The notes under the pieces: generated by a model
Told to the model about the DNA's origin: nothing
Seen by the model: the letters and a program-made list of their open reading frames with translations, nothing else
Databases searched by the model: none
NCBI GenBank assembly: GCA_040954595.2
Contig: CM082584.2
Location: forward strand, 11,780,001-11,844,000
Source of the DNA: Balanoglossus misakiensis
Taxonomy: Eukaryota > Hemichordata
DNA length: 64,000 nucleotides
Direction: 5' to 3'
Shown: positions 38,596 through 51,410 of the stretch, one piece after another
Layout: the number at the start of each line of letters is the position of its first letter
Position numbering within the stretch: the first letter of the stretch is position 1
Made by a program: the position numbers and the translations under genes

Positions 38596-39512
38596 ATCTC
38601 AAGCGACCAAGACTGGATTTCTCTCTTCCCACCGTACATGGCGCTCCAGCCGCCACCTCCGCCGATCGGAAGTCGGCCTCGCCGGCGACGACGGCCAGCG
38701 ATAGCGGCGTCATATCGCCCGACCCGCAGACGTCATCGTCGGCGGAAAACAGAGCACTTTCCCCGGCGCCGCCGACAGCGTCCGTCACACCGAAAGAAGA
38801 ACCGCAGAGTCCCGACAGCGACGACGTCGATGACGACCCCAAGGCGGAACATTTGCCGCTCAAAGAGCGGGTAACCCCGGAACCCCGTCACAGTCGCGAT
38901 ACTTTCGGGGCTGTAACGGGTAACAGCGGGGACGCTTCGTCGGGCAGAACCCACCGTTCACCGATAGAAATTTTATCTTCCGTATTCCCAACACAGAAGC
39001 GGAGTGTCTTGCAGCTGATTCTGCAAGGCTGCAACGGAAACGTGGTGCAGGCCATAGAGCAAGTTTTGAACAATCACACGGGCCCGCAGCACCACAACCC
39101 GATGACAACGGTACCCGTGACGTCCAACGGATCCATACTGACGCACAGGCCGTACCTGCCGCAAGCGCCCCTCAGTTCACCGGGACTCAAATCGGCCTTC
39201 TCGCCGATACCGTCATCCGACCGAGTCCACACCAGCGTAGGGTTGGGCATCAACCCGGCGGTCCGGTTCGCGTACGCGCCCCACCCGCGGGGGTTTGCCT
39301 TCGTCAGCCCCTACCCACCCGCCATGATGCCGCCAATCGGCGCGAGGCCCATGGCGGACTTGAACTACAGTTTTAGCGGCATCATGCGCGGAATGTCGCA
39401 CGGTCACAAAGATCGTCCCAACGGCGGAGTGTTCCCACTCTACGCCACCTCCTGCCGCTGCAAAGCGTGCCTGTCAAACGACAAGTCCCAGTCCTGTGTT
39501 AACGAACAGTAG
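38596..39512 (+). CDS. DMRTA2: DMRTA-type (Dmrt4/5) transcription factor, coding exon 2 with DMA domain
   Basis: The acceptor is a pyrimidine-rich tract ending CGCAG at 38595. Joining in phase 1 completes Asp144 and gives a 448-residue protein ending at the TAG at 39510-39512. Residues 144-260 are a low-complexity Ser/Pro/Asp linker beginning DLKRPRLDF. The DMA domain (about 262-304, RSPIEILSSVFPTQKRSVLQ then LILQGCNGNVVQAIEQVLNN) is a ubiquitin-binding-like helical module found only in the DMRTA and DMRT3 families. After it come SNGSILTH (about 320-327), KSAFSPIPS (342-350), RGFAFVSPYPP (375-385) and DLNYSFSGIMRG (398-409), which align with the vertebrate DMRTA2 tail. A cysteine cluster C430-x-C432-x2-C435 sits near the C terminus. 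The frame used here is not the longest one near the exon start, but it is the one that carries the homology. Confidence 0.92.
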
Positions 39513-41000
39513 ATGTGATGTGTTTACCTGTGATAATGAAAGTTCCCCACCTCCTTTTCAAGAGCTTTAATGACTTTATTTCAACTCGGGAACAAATCTG
39601 TCAATGCTGTTAGCATAACTGAGAGTATCATAATCATAGTTTGTGCTTGATAGAACAGTGACCGAAGGGCACGCCGTTAAATTGTGTCCAGATTGTGAAA
39701 ATATGGCATGACAGACTTGCTGATTTCCGAGTCGATTTCACCTGCAGACATAAACACACAATGAGGCAGCGTATCGAAAAGCATATGTTAATTAACATGT
39801 CTGGTGTCTTTGATAATTAGGGAGATTGTGTTTTCCAAACCACCGATTTAAAAAAAGAGAAAATGGTCAAGTGTCATCGACTGACACTTCTGGTTAAAAA
39901 ATATTACGATTTGTATTTATTTTATTTTCAAAGTCCAGTACTGTCACAACGTGTTATACTTGGGCGGTTTTTAGTGATTCTGGTATTCCACAAATTCCGT
40001 CAAGTATTTTTCCGCTTCTACAGGTGTGCGGATGGGCGCGGAGGGTAAAAACAAATATATATATTGCTGTCTATTTGTGGTTGTGAAGTAGAATCGTGCG
40101 TTGGGATAGTTCCATGCGTTCAAATGGACCCAAGCCTCGCTACGTTAGAGTTAGACTTGCAAACAGACAAGAGAGATGTCGCTTACTGGACAGTGTAAAT
40201 GTCGTAATTTATAATCAAGGCCGCTTGATGTCCTGTCTGATAGATTTGCAGGCTCTGTCGTTGAGTAGAGTCGACCGCGTGGCGTTCTGAAAACCCCACG
40301 ATTTTTTTTATATGCTGCCAATTTTGTCCAGACAATTTATAACTTTTTGACAAACCTATTCAGGAGGGGGCACCGCCCTCCTCTTTGGAAAATAGGGTGT
40401 TAGTGTTAAACCGACAGTTAAAATACGATTTCTTATTTAATATTCCATCGTATTTTCTTTCCAAAATCCTTCAGACTATAGATATGTTACGTAAGTGTTT
40501 ATACGGTATGGAGTACGCGTTTTTAACACCTGTTTTCGTCACACGTCATGTGTCACGTGACACGTCTATACACGGCAAGTTGTAATCACACTTCAAAATC
40601 CATAGATATAACATGATATTGTACCACCATTATTTCGAACATTTTTTTGTGAAAAAAATATTAAAAGTTGTAAATATATTTAAATGTCCATGACGAGAGA
40701 ATTAAAAACGTATGTTACTATTCGTGTCTCATTGAGCCCTGCAAGTCATCCTCTATTTTTTGTGCAGTATTTCAGTTTTAATGGGTTCGTGTCCCCGTAG
40801 TGTACATCAGTGACATGTTTCATCACGATTGCAAAGAAAAGTTATTCTTGTCGATTTTATAAGTAAGCGATGTTTTTTTCGTGTGAATTAATGAGGTAAT
40901 GTAAATTGTCACCACTACTGGGGCTGAAAATAAAAAACAAAATATCACATTTTCCTAGAATCGTACATTGAACGACATACGTCTGTAAATTTTGCGAATT
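39513..41000 (+). other. DMRTA 3' UTR and downstream flank
   Basis: This is AT-rich sequence after the stop codon. Polyadenylation-signal candidates on the plus strand are ATTAAA at 40660-40665 and 40701-40706, and AATAAA at 40929-40934, which implies a 3' UTR of roughly 1.2-1.4 kb. A perfect 14-bp palindrome lies at 40550-40563. No open frame with recognisable content is present. Confidence 0.45.
40550..40563. promoter_or_regulatory. perfect 14-bp palindrome centred on a CACGTG E-box
   Basis: GTGTCACGTGACAC is self-complementary over 14 bp. Its inner decamer GTCACGTGAC is the ideal motif for MiT/TFE-type bHLH-zip factors (the CLEAR or M-box type). It lies in the likely 3' UTR or flank of the DMRTA gene. 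Binding is inferred only from the motif. Confidence 0.35.
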
Positions 41001-44000
41001 TCATTGGATATTTCATTTATTATTTTTTTGCCAGCGGTCATCCTTGACAGTAACACATTTCGCCCCCTCCCATGTCGTCATACTGGAAATAACAATAGTC
41101 AATATAGAGCTGACACTTTCGCCATGGCGGTGAAGTTTCCGATTTGTATTGTTTGTCTGCTTTTTGAAAACCATTGTACACAATCACTTTCCTCCTAAAA
41201 AGCGAAATCCTCGGTAAACATCTTTGCCGAGTGTAAGCCAAGATAAACAACGGGGATTAGCCAAGACTGCTGTATATACCGAGTCTTAAAGGATTGCCAT
41301 TGTTGTAGCGGTTAAACTAAAGTTTTAGGAAGAGTTACCACGGCCCTGGGGCCAGTATGTTTAGAGCACTATTCAGACGAGCGACCATTCATTGGGCTGA
41401 TCGGAACCACTCGCTGGAAGACCCTATTCACCGTCAATGGCACGGGGTTTTAATTTTCGCTAATGTGCGAAAAATCACAGCCAGAAAGCAAACACACTCA
41501 CGACAAAGTGCCAATCATTACCCCTGGTTCAAATTGGCGCCAATCTCGTCTGTTTTTAAAATTCCGCGCTCGGGAGCGGAAAGGTGGGTTGTATACCCTT
41601 CGGGGGACGGGAGAGCCCCGGGGGTGGGCTGTGACGTGTGAATTGCGCATGCACGCGGTGGTGGGTGGGTGCGAAGGGGGGGGGGGGTGACAGTTCCAGT
41701 TAGCTGCGCGTGGAAATGAATTGACAAATTATGAATTAATTAATACGTAATCTGCCGTATAGCGGACGCGATTTTACACGGTGCCATGGCAACGAGTCAC
41801 CTCCAAAATGGAGAATACAAGAGTCTTATAAAGTGATTATCCTAATAACTCGGAGTAATCTAATGTTACAATTATCAAACGTTTTTTCATGTGATAACAA
41901 TCGTGATATATGCCCTCCTCTTTACTCCGCTTTCTTCTCAACCAGAAAAGCAACTGCCTTTCATGCGATTTGCGTTGGGCATCTCACCAACAGCTGTTCT
42001 CGTTTTGTGCCAACGCTGTGTCACTGGACAAACAGCAATTTGTAGTAATTGCCATTGCCTGCCTGGCTGAACTCTTTCAAACTCCACCACATTTTGGAGT
42101 GAAAGTACCCATTCTAGCGTAAATGGCCTCTTCCTTGTGTGACTACGCATTGTCTGGTGTGCGGTTGCTAGGCACTAAATCCCCCCTTCCCCCCTGCTTT
42201 TTAATGAGCGCGAAGGGTGAAAGAGACACACCTTGTCAGATTTCCCTATCATGTTGTTGCATTTCCTCTTTGGGCAACAATAACGCACCGGAGCGGTTGT
42301 TGTTCGCAGCTGATGAGGCGAATGTTGGGGCGATCATTGACGGACTGATAGACCACATATTGGCCTTGCCAGACTGTTCCCCCAAGGTATATGAGAAATG
42401 TTCTCTCTTTTGGGGGGCACGTTTCAACTATGACATGTTACAAAAGCTTGTTTTGCTGTCCGCCAGTCGAAGTCATAAACTGTGAAATCAGCCCTGGATT
42501 CGCATTGGGAGTGACGCTTATAGTCTGAACACGTGGTACGAGATACCTTTCCAAAAACAGAGAGTCTGGCATAAAAAACACGGTAGTTTTGTTCTCGAGA
42601 AAAGTAGGCAAATCGATGCGCGTAGAGATAAAATGAAAATGAGACCGTTTTATTCATAACGAGATTCCGATAGTCCATCAAGAAGGCATCGTCTGCAAGT
42701 GAAAACAACATCCAGTACAATGGCTTCTCCTGCAGAGGATCATGGGATATGTGGAGAGCTAGGACCTGGGCAAGTCCGGACTCACAGAAGAATTTTGAAG
42801 AGAAACAGAGGAAATATCAGTTTGCGACGCGATGTCACTGCTCCATGACTGAGTGTTGACTGCCGGGTGAGAGTGTAAAGCGACTGGGTGGGCCCCGCTC
42901 AGCGGCAAACCTTGCCTTATTAATGGAGAGTAACAGTTGAGAGTGGCGAGCTCGGGAGACGTGTTTTGCTGCCATCGCCCGGGCCGGCGCTATTGTTGTT
43001 TTAACCAATGCCAGTAGTGGCGGGCAATCTGTCAAGTCGGAATTTGATTGAGATGTCCCAGTTGTCGCCACCTGGGTACAGATGAAGCAAGAAGAAAAGA
43101 GAACCGCGCGTGCGCTAGCAAGCCAATACAGACACCAGTTACCCCGAACAAAAAGTCGTCAGTTGAATGTTGTTTTTTGAAGCCGAGTTTGACGCGGTCT
43201 ACATCTCACTCCCGGTGAACAATTCCTCGCATAGCGCAGTCCCACCACCGAGTGAGATCGCCAACTCTGTGGGTTCCTGCGCCAAACGATATGTTTATAT
43301 CTCTGCTTGTGTATCGAACTAATTGCGTGCCCCCGTCCGGTAATTGACCCGACCAGCGACACCCGGACATTATTGCATTTTCCTAGCAGTGGTCGACGCC
43401 GCCGCAGTAGCATTTTCCCTTTTAAAATAACGGCTTCCCGGGTCTCAGGCAAGACCTGAAGGCGAGAAACGTTTAAACTGGCTCCTCGTGTGTCAGTCTG
43501 CCCCGTATCTGATTCCGCTAACCAAGCAACCCGATAATTTAGGAGAATGATGTTTGACAACACCAACGCTTTGGTGTACATTGGTTGGAACTCTCTCAGT
43601 GAGGGACTCAACAAAAATTATGAGGTGGAAGTATTCATGCGTTAGACTTGTCCAAAATTGAACACCGGTTGCATGGTGGGGAAGACGCGTTGCACCTGGA
43701 CAATTTCACAAATTTTCGGTGAAATGGGCTACGGGGCGATGTTGTTGTCCGTCGCACTGGATCTTTTACCACCCCCTCAATCGAGAGCACTAGACTTCAA
43801 CAATCAGCGAAACTGTTTCAGTGTTTTTTTGTAACGTTCCCTGAGCGACAAACCTTTTGCGCTTTATTCTCAACTGCCACAGAAAAAAATGTGCCTCCCC
43901 CAGAGAAACGCGCACAATCACATTACTCCGAGCTTGACGTGGTAGGACTCGGAGACAGTAACAGTCTACTAAGGATTTGACAAAGAAACTCGTTATATGG

Positions 44001-47000
44001 AATGTCGGCATTGTTAGGACAGAAATACTTGCACCAAACACAAATTAGTAGAAAAAGTCCCTCCCAAAGAAAACCAATTCAAAACCACAAGGGGTTCAAA
44101 GGTCACACTGGCCACATACCAACTCTCTTTTGTTTTGCATCACTTGCTAAATCGTACGTCACTCTTGCAATCATCACAAACAGAAAGTCGAAGAAGGAAA
44201 CCAGCGCCCATCATGATTGCCTGTCTGTATAACTGTAATTATCCTGCACACGAGCAAATTGGCCAACAATGCTTTTAGAAAGAATAGATGTAACTTTGGT
44301 ATCTTTTTCAGCAGCACGCATAAGTTTTGTCGCATGTATCGCGAATATATTATTTCATTGTTCTAACTAATCCCCCAACATGTCAAAACAACGAAACAAA
44401 TTTGCGCATAATTTTTATTGTCATTTTTTTCTGTTAACTCCATTCAGGCACAGTCGTAAACATGTTTTGGTAACATATTGTTACATATTCTATGCTACCT
44501 CTAATTGTAGATGGGACAATGCTTCCGACAAATTGAGCATACTTTGGACGCCATTTGGATTGAAAACAAGAACATTTCGTCACGATCCCTGCCTTTTGTC
44601 GCCATCTAATTTAAATAACCGACACAAAACTTCATAGCTCGGGCACAATTAGCGTCCTTTTTATTGTCGAGACAAAAATACCATTCCTTCAAAAGGCATT
44701 GCTCTCGACATTTGTTATTAATTTTCAATGAAAAGGGTGTAATATTGATGAGGCGGAACGTGCCAGTACTAATATTTCTCCGCATTCTATAAAAGAAATT
44801 GAATGGGTTAGGTAATGACACGACCCGTTTCTATTCTTTACTGCGTTAGTGTAACATTCCAGCGTTTAATTGTTGTTAATTTGGGCATGTTGAAATGATC
44901 CGGTCCGTGTGCAGCAAACACTTGTGTGCGGCGATGAAATATTGGTTTGGGCTGGTCGTGGATTTGAAAAAGCTTCGGCTATACCGTCACGGTCCCCTTC
45001 GAAGGTTAAGATGAAGATAGGGCGCAGGATTGCCGGGAATTCTTTCAGATTTTAACACGTACATTTACATCATGACATTGTAAAACACGAAAGAGAAAAA
45101 TGCAGAAATGTTAAAAGGTGCTTGGTAATTGTTTGTCTTGTTGACACAGCGACCTCCAAGGTAATCACAACAGCGTATACCTGTGCGTGTTTCTGTTTTG
45201 TGAGGATGCATATCTTTGTGTGTATGCTAGGTATATGAAATGGGGCCTGCGTTCTTCTGTTTCTCTGCCGAGGCGTGGTTTCTGCATGCCCGCTCGCGCT
45301 CCCCTCAGCGCCTGGTCTTTGCACTAGCTCAAAGTCTGGAGTATCACGTCACACAGGGCACAGTCATCAATAGGTGCTTATGCTCTCGATGGAACACAGT
45401 GGTTGTTTCTTGAGCCGGGGCAGGTGTTTCATTTTATGTTTCAACTTCAACAGCGCCACTTGACGCTCTCTGCGCCGCCGTTTTATGATCCCACAAGTAG
45501 CCGTTCGGGTGGAGGCAACCTTGGAGACACCGACTCACCTCTGAGATCATAGACAAATCGTGATCGAGACGCACAAAATAACAAAACAATTTCGAGACTC
45601 TGGAAAGTGAAATCTCCAAGAGCTGGGGGTTTCACCCGAAAGAAACCAGGTTACCCCAGCTGCGTATACAGACCCAGACTTCCTTTTGTAGCGTGTTTGC
45701 ATTTCAAACCTACTGACAAAAATCCAACCGGCGTTGAAATGTTCGAACAATCGTCCCTCAGCTCACAATTGACGATGTAGCGAAACTTATTCACTGCATT
45801 TCGCAGTCAGTTGGTTTCCCCGCTTGACCTGACGCTGAAAGCACCTCCGGGCGACATTTTTCCCCCTCGGCCGTTTTGGCTCCTGTTTCGCTCTCTCACC
45901 TGCCTCCGTGCCCGTGTGGTCTCTGGTGATGATGTAAACGTTCAATTTATCTTCCAGCAAAAATGCACATTCAACTTATAAAGAAGTTTCCCAAAGTTGC
46001 CTCAAATGTGACGAGATGACGCTGGTTAAAGCTGGTCTATTAGTTCCTCTTTTAGTCTATTAAATGTGAATAGATACTTAACCCCATGCTCGGTATATGT
46101 CGTTGTTGATATATGTTAACTTAATTTAGTGACTGTAAACCATATATACCCCACCGATACATAAAGTGTTCAAATTGTTTACGCCCCTCCAATAGTACTT
46201 TAGCGTTATTAAGGGTGGGCAATATTGAAAGTACACACTATATTAAAATGCTGATATTGGTTAGAAATTGATTCTAATTATATGAAAATTAAAGGCGTGT
46301 GTGAAGCGTACGGCAAAAAAGGGCGCGAGACGCCATGTGGTCAAACAACAGCAGCAGTGTGGACGCGTCAGAGACAGCTAATTAAAAGTGTTGGTTCACT
46401 CCGCGAGGTACTCCAAATCTTGTGTCCTCACCTCCCTTGCCGCCTGGTCAAGATCGTGTGGTTTCTAAGCGAGTGTCGCCTTGTTGCTACAGTAAAAATC
46501 AAAGAAAGCGGCGCTGGCAAAGCCGGTCCATTCACCGAGTCACGCAAACCAGTGCTTGGGTTCTCTTTGGTTTTCCCAAGAAAAGTTGACTTTAGAGTCT
46601 CTGTGTTTAATAGGCGGAGAACAATGGCGAACCTGGCTTGGGCTCTTCTGTGGGTTCCGATCCCCAACACAAACAGTATACAAGTGTTCAAAAACTTGAG
46701 TGTTTGAGGTTCGTAGAGGGCAGAGGGAAAGAGAGAAGGAAAGAAAAGAGAGAACAGAGACTGCGCACTGTTGTGTCAAGTACACAAGTGCACGATGCGA
46801 ATGCTTGAGTTTCCCATTGTGTTCGGGAAACCAAAAACGAAACGTGGAGCGGTACAAGTAGCGTTCTGACGAGTGGGAGAACCATTGTCGCCGGGGGTTC
46901 AATATTTACCCCCCAAATATCCACAACGTGGCGGTGTCCCGACACAGCCACAAACGCATGATCGTTACGTGCCAGGAATGGAATCAAGACTTCGGTGAAG

Positions 47001-47997
47001 AAATATGATTTCAAGACCCTTCTGTGGAATCAGTCACCTGAGAAAAAAACCACTGACCGAGAAACTTTAACAGTGACAAACCCTGCGAAGATGCCGTAAT
47101 AAGAAACATAATTTTGTATTTTAAAAAGAAAGAAATTAACGCACCAGTAGTTAGCTTCTACTGGTGTTCATGTCTGCAAGTCTGTGGTCACTGAAGCGGT
47201 TAGTATGTAGGCCTACTGGTCCACAATTTGTTGCACGGGCCTTCAAATCACAGTGAATGAACGAATGAATCATGTTCATGTTTTTTGCACATTGCAATAC
47301 CAACACTCTTTCACCACCATGGTTTGAAACTTACGGTACTCAAAATATATATCGAGGTGAGAGAGTCTGTGACCCCGTAGTTTTTTCTGTATAAACACTG
47401 GAAGAACTTGGCAGACATGTGTTAAAATTACAGAGCTATTGTTTTGTCACATGTGGGTCGATGTGCGTCATGTGACGTTCTGCCCAGCGATGCTGGAGAA
47501 CACCATGATCGCAGCAAATATTTCACCGGCGTCGATCTACGCGGCGCAACGTTGTGGGTCGCGGTTTATCGCTGCCATCGCTTCGTCAGCTGACGTGTTG
47601 TTTCTAGCGACTACGCCGAGGCCAAATTTAGCCTCCGGTATTTACAGATATTCTCCGTGGAACAGCGGGATGCTCCCGACCTCGCGAGGACAGGCAGTTG
47701 GATCGGGAAACCCGGCACTTGGTAGAGTCGCAAGAAACATCAATTTCTGACAAGGAAAACACTATTCCCCGCATGTTCTAATAACAAACGGACGTAACAC
47801 GCTGATAAAGCGTTCGGGTGATCTGTATCTCGGTCAGAAATGGACACAGCGGGTTTAAGCTGGCTTTATGGGATAATATTTTTTCTTTGTTGAGATGTCA
47901 AAACGTATCATGCCCCGCTGAATAAGACGTGATAGGACGTCAGCGAGTGTCAGAGTCCGGTATGCCTGAAATTTGGGCAAATGTTGCCAAGATCGCG

Positions 47998-48078
<81 letters not shown>

Positions 48079-48203
48079 TACCACCCCATCTACCACCACC
48101 ACCTACCACCACCACCACCACCACCACCACCACCACCACCACCACCACCACCACCACCACCACCACCACCACCACCACCACCACCACCACCATCATCATC
48201 ATC
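47998..48203. repeat. compound trinucleotide microsatellite (ATC)27-(ACC)29-(ATC)4
   Basis: There are 27 perfect ATC units at 47998-48078. A degenerate junction of about 26 bp containing CTACC variants follows. Then come 29 perfect ACC units at 48105-48191 and four ATC units at 48192-48203. The blocks differ by one base change, which suggests one array arose from a mutated unit of the other and then expanded. All six frames are open, giving apparent poly-His, poly-Ile, poly-Ser, poly-Pro, poly-Thr or poly-Gly proteins, none of them credible. Confidence 0.97.
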
Positions 48204-51200
48204 GTCCATCCGCAGCCCGTTGTACCCATACCTTTCATTGATGACTCCCTCGCCTTGAAACTTTGCCAAAGCAATTAGTAACAAGTTTGTTATCAACTTG
48301 TATGGCCAAGAGAGTAGAGGTGCATTGTCTGCCGCGGCACCATGGTGGGTCCAAACCTCCACTCCAAGCCAAACACCTCGCAGGCGTTCAATTCACCGAA
48401 TTGCACAACAAACTTCGCGCTTAGAAACCCATGTTTTCATTCAGATGTGGACACAATTTCACTCCTTCTTTAAATACTGGCATTTCTTTGTTCTGTTTTC
48501 GTTTCCCTCCCAGAGACCATTCAAACTTTCCTATTTAGTGCCAACTGTGTGTGCAGTTTTTCTGCTACAGGTTTGTTTTCTTTGCTTTATTGACGTTTTT
48601 CTTGCCGCGACTCTCGCTATTTGATTCCGTTTTATTCTCCTATTAGTAGGGTCAAAGTGGGCCGATACCAGCTATAGTCTGCGCAATTTGTTTTTTGGAC
48701 AAGTCCCGCGGTAACGCGGTCGCCGTATTGTTTGTTTTGCAGTTGAAAAAATAGTCAGTGAAGAGAAGGGAAAATTACAAAATGATTGGCACGAACATGA
48801 CAAAGGACATAGCTAAGTCAGGCTCGGGGCAAGACTGCAATTTTAAACAGTAAAGTTTAATTGTGTCTCGAAGACACTGGGAGTTCAGACTACACGAACT
48901 ACGGTGTATGGCGCGCACCTAAAGCGAAGTAAATGAGTATAGTGGAACAGCGGATGGAATTTGCTCGAACTGAAACGTTCTTGGGCGAATTCCAAATTAA
49001 AGAGACAAATATATAGAAAGGCGTTCAGTTTAGCGGATTCACTGTTGCAGAAATTATGTGGCTTAAGGTGGGCAGTTATTTTTGTCTGTAAGAGGCAGTA
49101 GACAAACATATCGAATACAGAGTTCCAAAGCAGTGCTAAGAATTCCTGGTCACGCTCGATTTTGGAATATCTGATCTCTGTGTGTTTGGCGTGTCATAAC
49201 ACACCCAAGATACTGTTTAAACGCCTGATTTCTAAAAAGCAGAGGAGGAGAAAGCTCAGACATAACCGACCAGGCTGTATGTTTGTGAGACTAGCTCGCC
49301 CGTTGACTATAGAAGAAAACTCCGTGCAGCGCCCAGCGATTGTGGGGCGGGATCACAGCTGGCTGTGTCCGACCATGTCTTTCGTCACATCATTGGACAG
49401 GTACACCTGTGTCGACTTTATGTGTAGTGTTTCTGTTTCAATCGTTCCGAATTAGAAAACAACTCTCCAGCCTGTCCTCAAAATCCCACCTCTTTCTTAT
49501 GTAAATAGAGACCTGAGTCGAACCTGTAGTGTTTTGCTCAGTACATATATAAGAACCGGTGGCGGGGATGGTACGTGTCGGCGACTATGCTTCTAATCGC
49601 TCCCATTGTGTCCCAAGTAACTTTTGTGTAGTTGCCCCCCGAGTGTTGACAAAGATTCTTAACCTCTTCATCGGCACCCTTTGCTGTTTCTCTCCTCATT
49701 AGCATCGTCTTAAGACAAGTGGCCCAACCAAAGTGGCTATGTTGGAGTGTCTGACTATTGGGTTTCATCCCCGGATGGGCCACTCGTAGGTAAAACACTG
49801 TAGACATAATCCAGCGCAGAAGTGGCTTAAACCAGGCAACACCCATCTCACACACACCCATCCTACTGTCAACATTGTCGTGCCCGTGTTTTTCGCCACC
49901 GATGGTGACTCAAGCCGCATACTTAGTCTTTAATTAAAATATTACCTTACACCGTTTCTTTTTCGCGACCAGGGTTGAGTGATCGAAAGCGAGGAAAAAT
50001 ACTGTATCACTCTAAACATGTCACGAATGTTCCGCGCGCGCATAGCGTGAAGACATGAATAGCCGGCGCTCTCCGGTCAGTTGGCAATACGGCGTCACCA
50101 GCTCTTCCCGCGATAATAGCACTCTTGTGTCTGCTCTACAAGCGTGTAAAGGGGGCTGTTACTGTACTGCAGAAGAAATGACCTGTGACCCCGGTATGGT
50201 CATGTTTTACTAGCCGACACTCCTTGGGAAGACTACCGCTGTCCTCGCCGCGCTCCCACGTCCAGAGTTACACCGACTGTAGTGTCAAGTCAGCGCGTAA
50301 TACGGGTGGGTGCAACCACTTCCCTGTCTACTTACTGTCTCTTACACGTCAAGTACTTGGCGTAAATATTTTCAAACTTGTCGGCGAGTCAAAATATGTT
50401 CCACCAAAACAATATTATATAGCGCCCCCACGACTCGTTCTAAGGCGGTTTCATATTTAGGGAAAGTCGTCATCTCAGGCCAGCCTCGCTACTGTGCTAC
50501 GCATAGAAGGAACATTTTCCATCTGTGGTTTTCAAAATACCTTTCAATCATCAGGTGACACGTGTCCAATTTTGATAGTGTTACAACACCGGTTACCACC
50601 CTAAACACAAGTCACTTTTCGTCGCCACAATGAAAACGAAAACCAGACTTATTTCCGCCCCCCCTTCTCCCCACAAAACCAGAGTCTTGGTTTTGGAAGG
50701 GAGGGTTACAAAGAGACATATCTGGGGTATTGCGTTGACAAAGTGGCGAGGTCGTTGAGAGACTCGACGACATCAGCCTCACAGGTGGGAATTTGACCCG
50801 AAAATTTCGGTTCACTGATATTTACTTATTTGTCTAGTTAGCTTTCGGGTTAAAGTATCCGCCATTGTGTTCGTTTGTTGTTGTTTTGTCGAATAGGCTT
50901 GTACAAAGTCATCTCAGGCTGTAGACTGCTTAAATTATGAAATAAGATAAGGCTATAGGCTTGTGACGAGTGCCGTACGCGCAGGCTCGTTCAGGACTGG
51001 TAGTTCTCGTCCCTGAGTAACCGTAATAAATAAAATTGTACAAACGTTGGTGGGTTTGACCACGCGTTGACAATCGCTGGACACAGGCGAACCCCCCGGG
51101 GCAACAAATCACAACAGTAGCGAGTGAGTTGGACCCCCATGGGAGCTCTTTTGAGGTGTCCCCCACAAACGCCTTGTGGTGTTATCTTAAGTCTTAAAGA

Positions 51201-51360
51201 AAGTCCCACATGAGAATACCCGCCAAATTAGATGACGAATTCGTGGAATGTTTGAAGAAAAGACGGGGAAATTGCACCTGTGAACAAGGGTTGTTTGTGG
51301 CCACAACTGGACAGAAACTTGTTTCACGGTAACGTCAACGATGAAAATATGAAGGATGGT

Positions 51361-51410
51361 GTTTGTTTGTTTGTTTGTTTGTTTTTGTTTTTTTTTTTTG
51401 GGGGGGGGGG
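51361..51410. repeat. (TTTG)n tract followed by T and G homopolymers
   Basis: About six GTTT units lead into a T-run and then a G-run of about ten. It is a simple repeat. The T/G strand asymmetry resembles the tail of an old retroposed or slippage-expanded insertion, but no body of such an element is recognised next to it. Confidence 0.85.

Noticed and set aside
38503-38874. Plus-strand frame over the start of DMRTA exon 2 rich in arginine and proline
   Set aside because: It is a shadow frame. The frame joined in phase 1 from the DM exon gives the acidic Ser/Pro linker and runs into the DMA domain.
43159-43614. 151-codon minus-strand arginine-rich frame
   Set aside because: The composition looks like chance translation; no motif or supporting context.
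47929-48362. Apparent poly-His, poly-Ile, poly-Ser, poly-Pro, poly-Thr, poly-Val and poly-Gly proteins
   Set aside because: They are translations of the ATC/ACC microsatellite in different frames.
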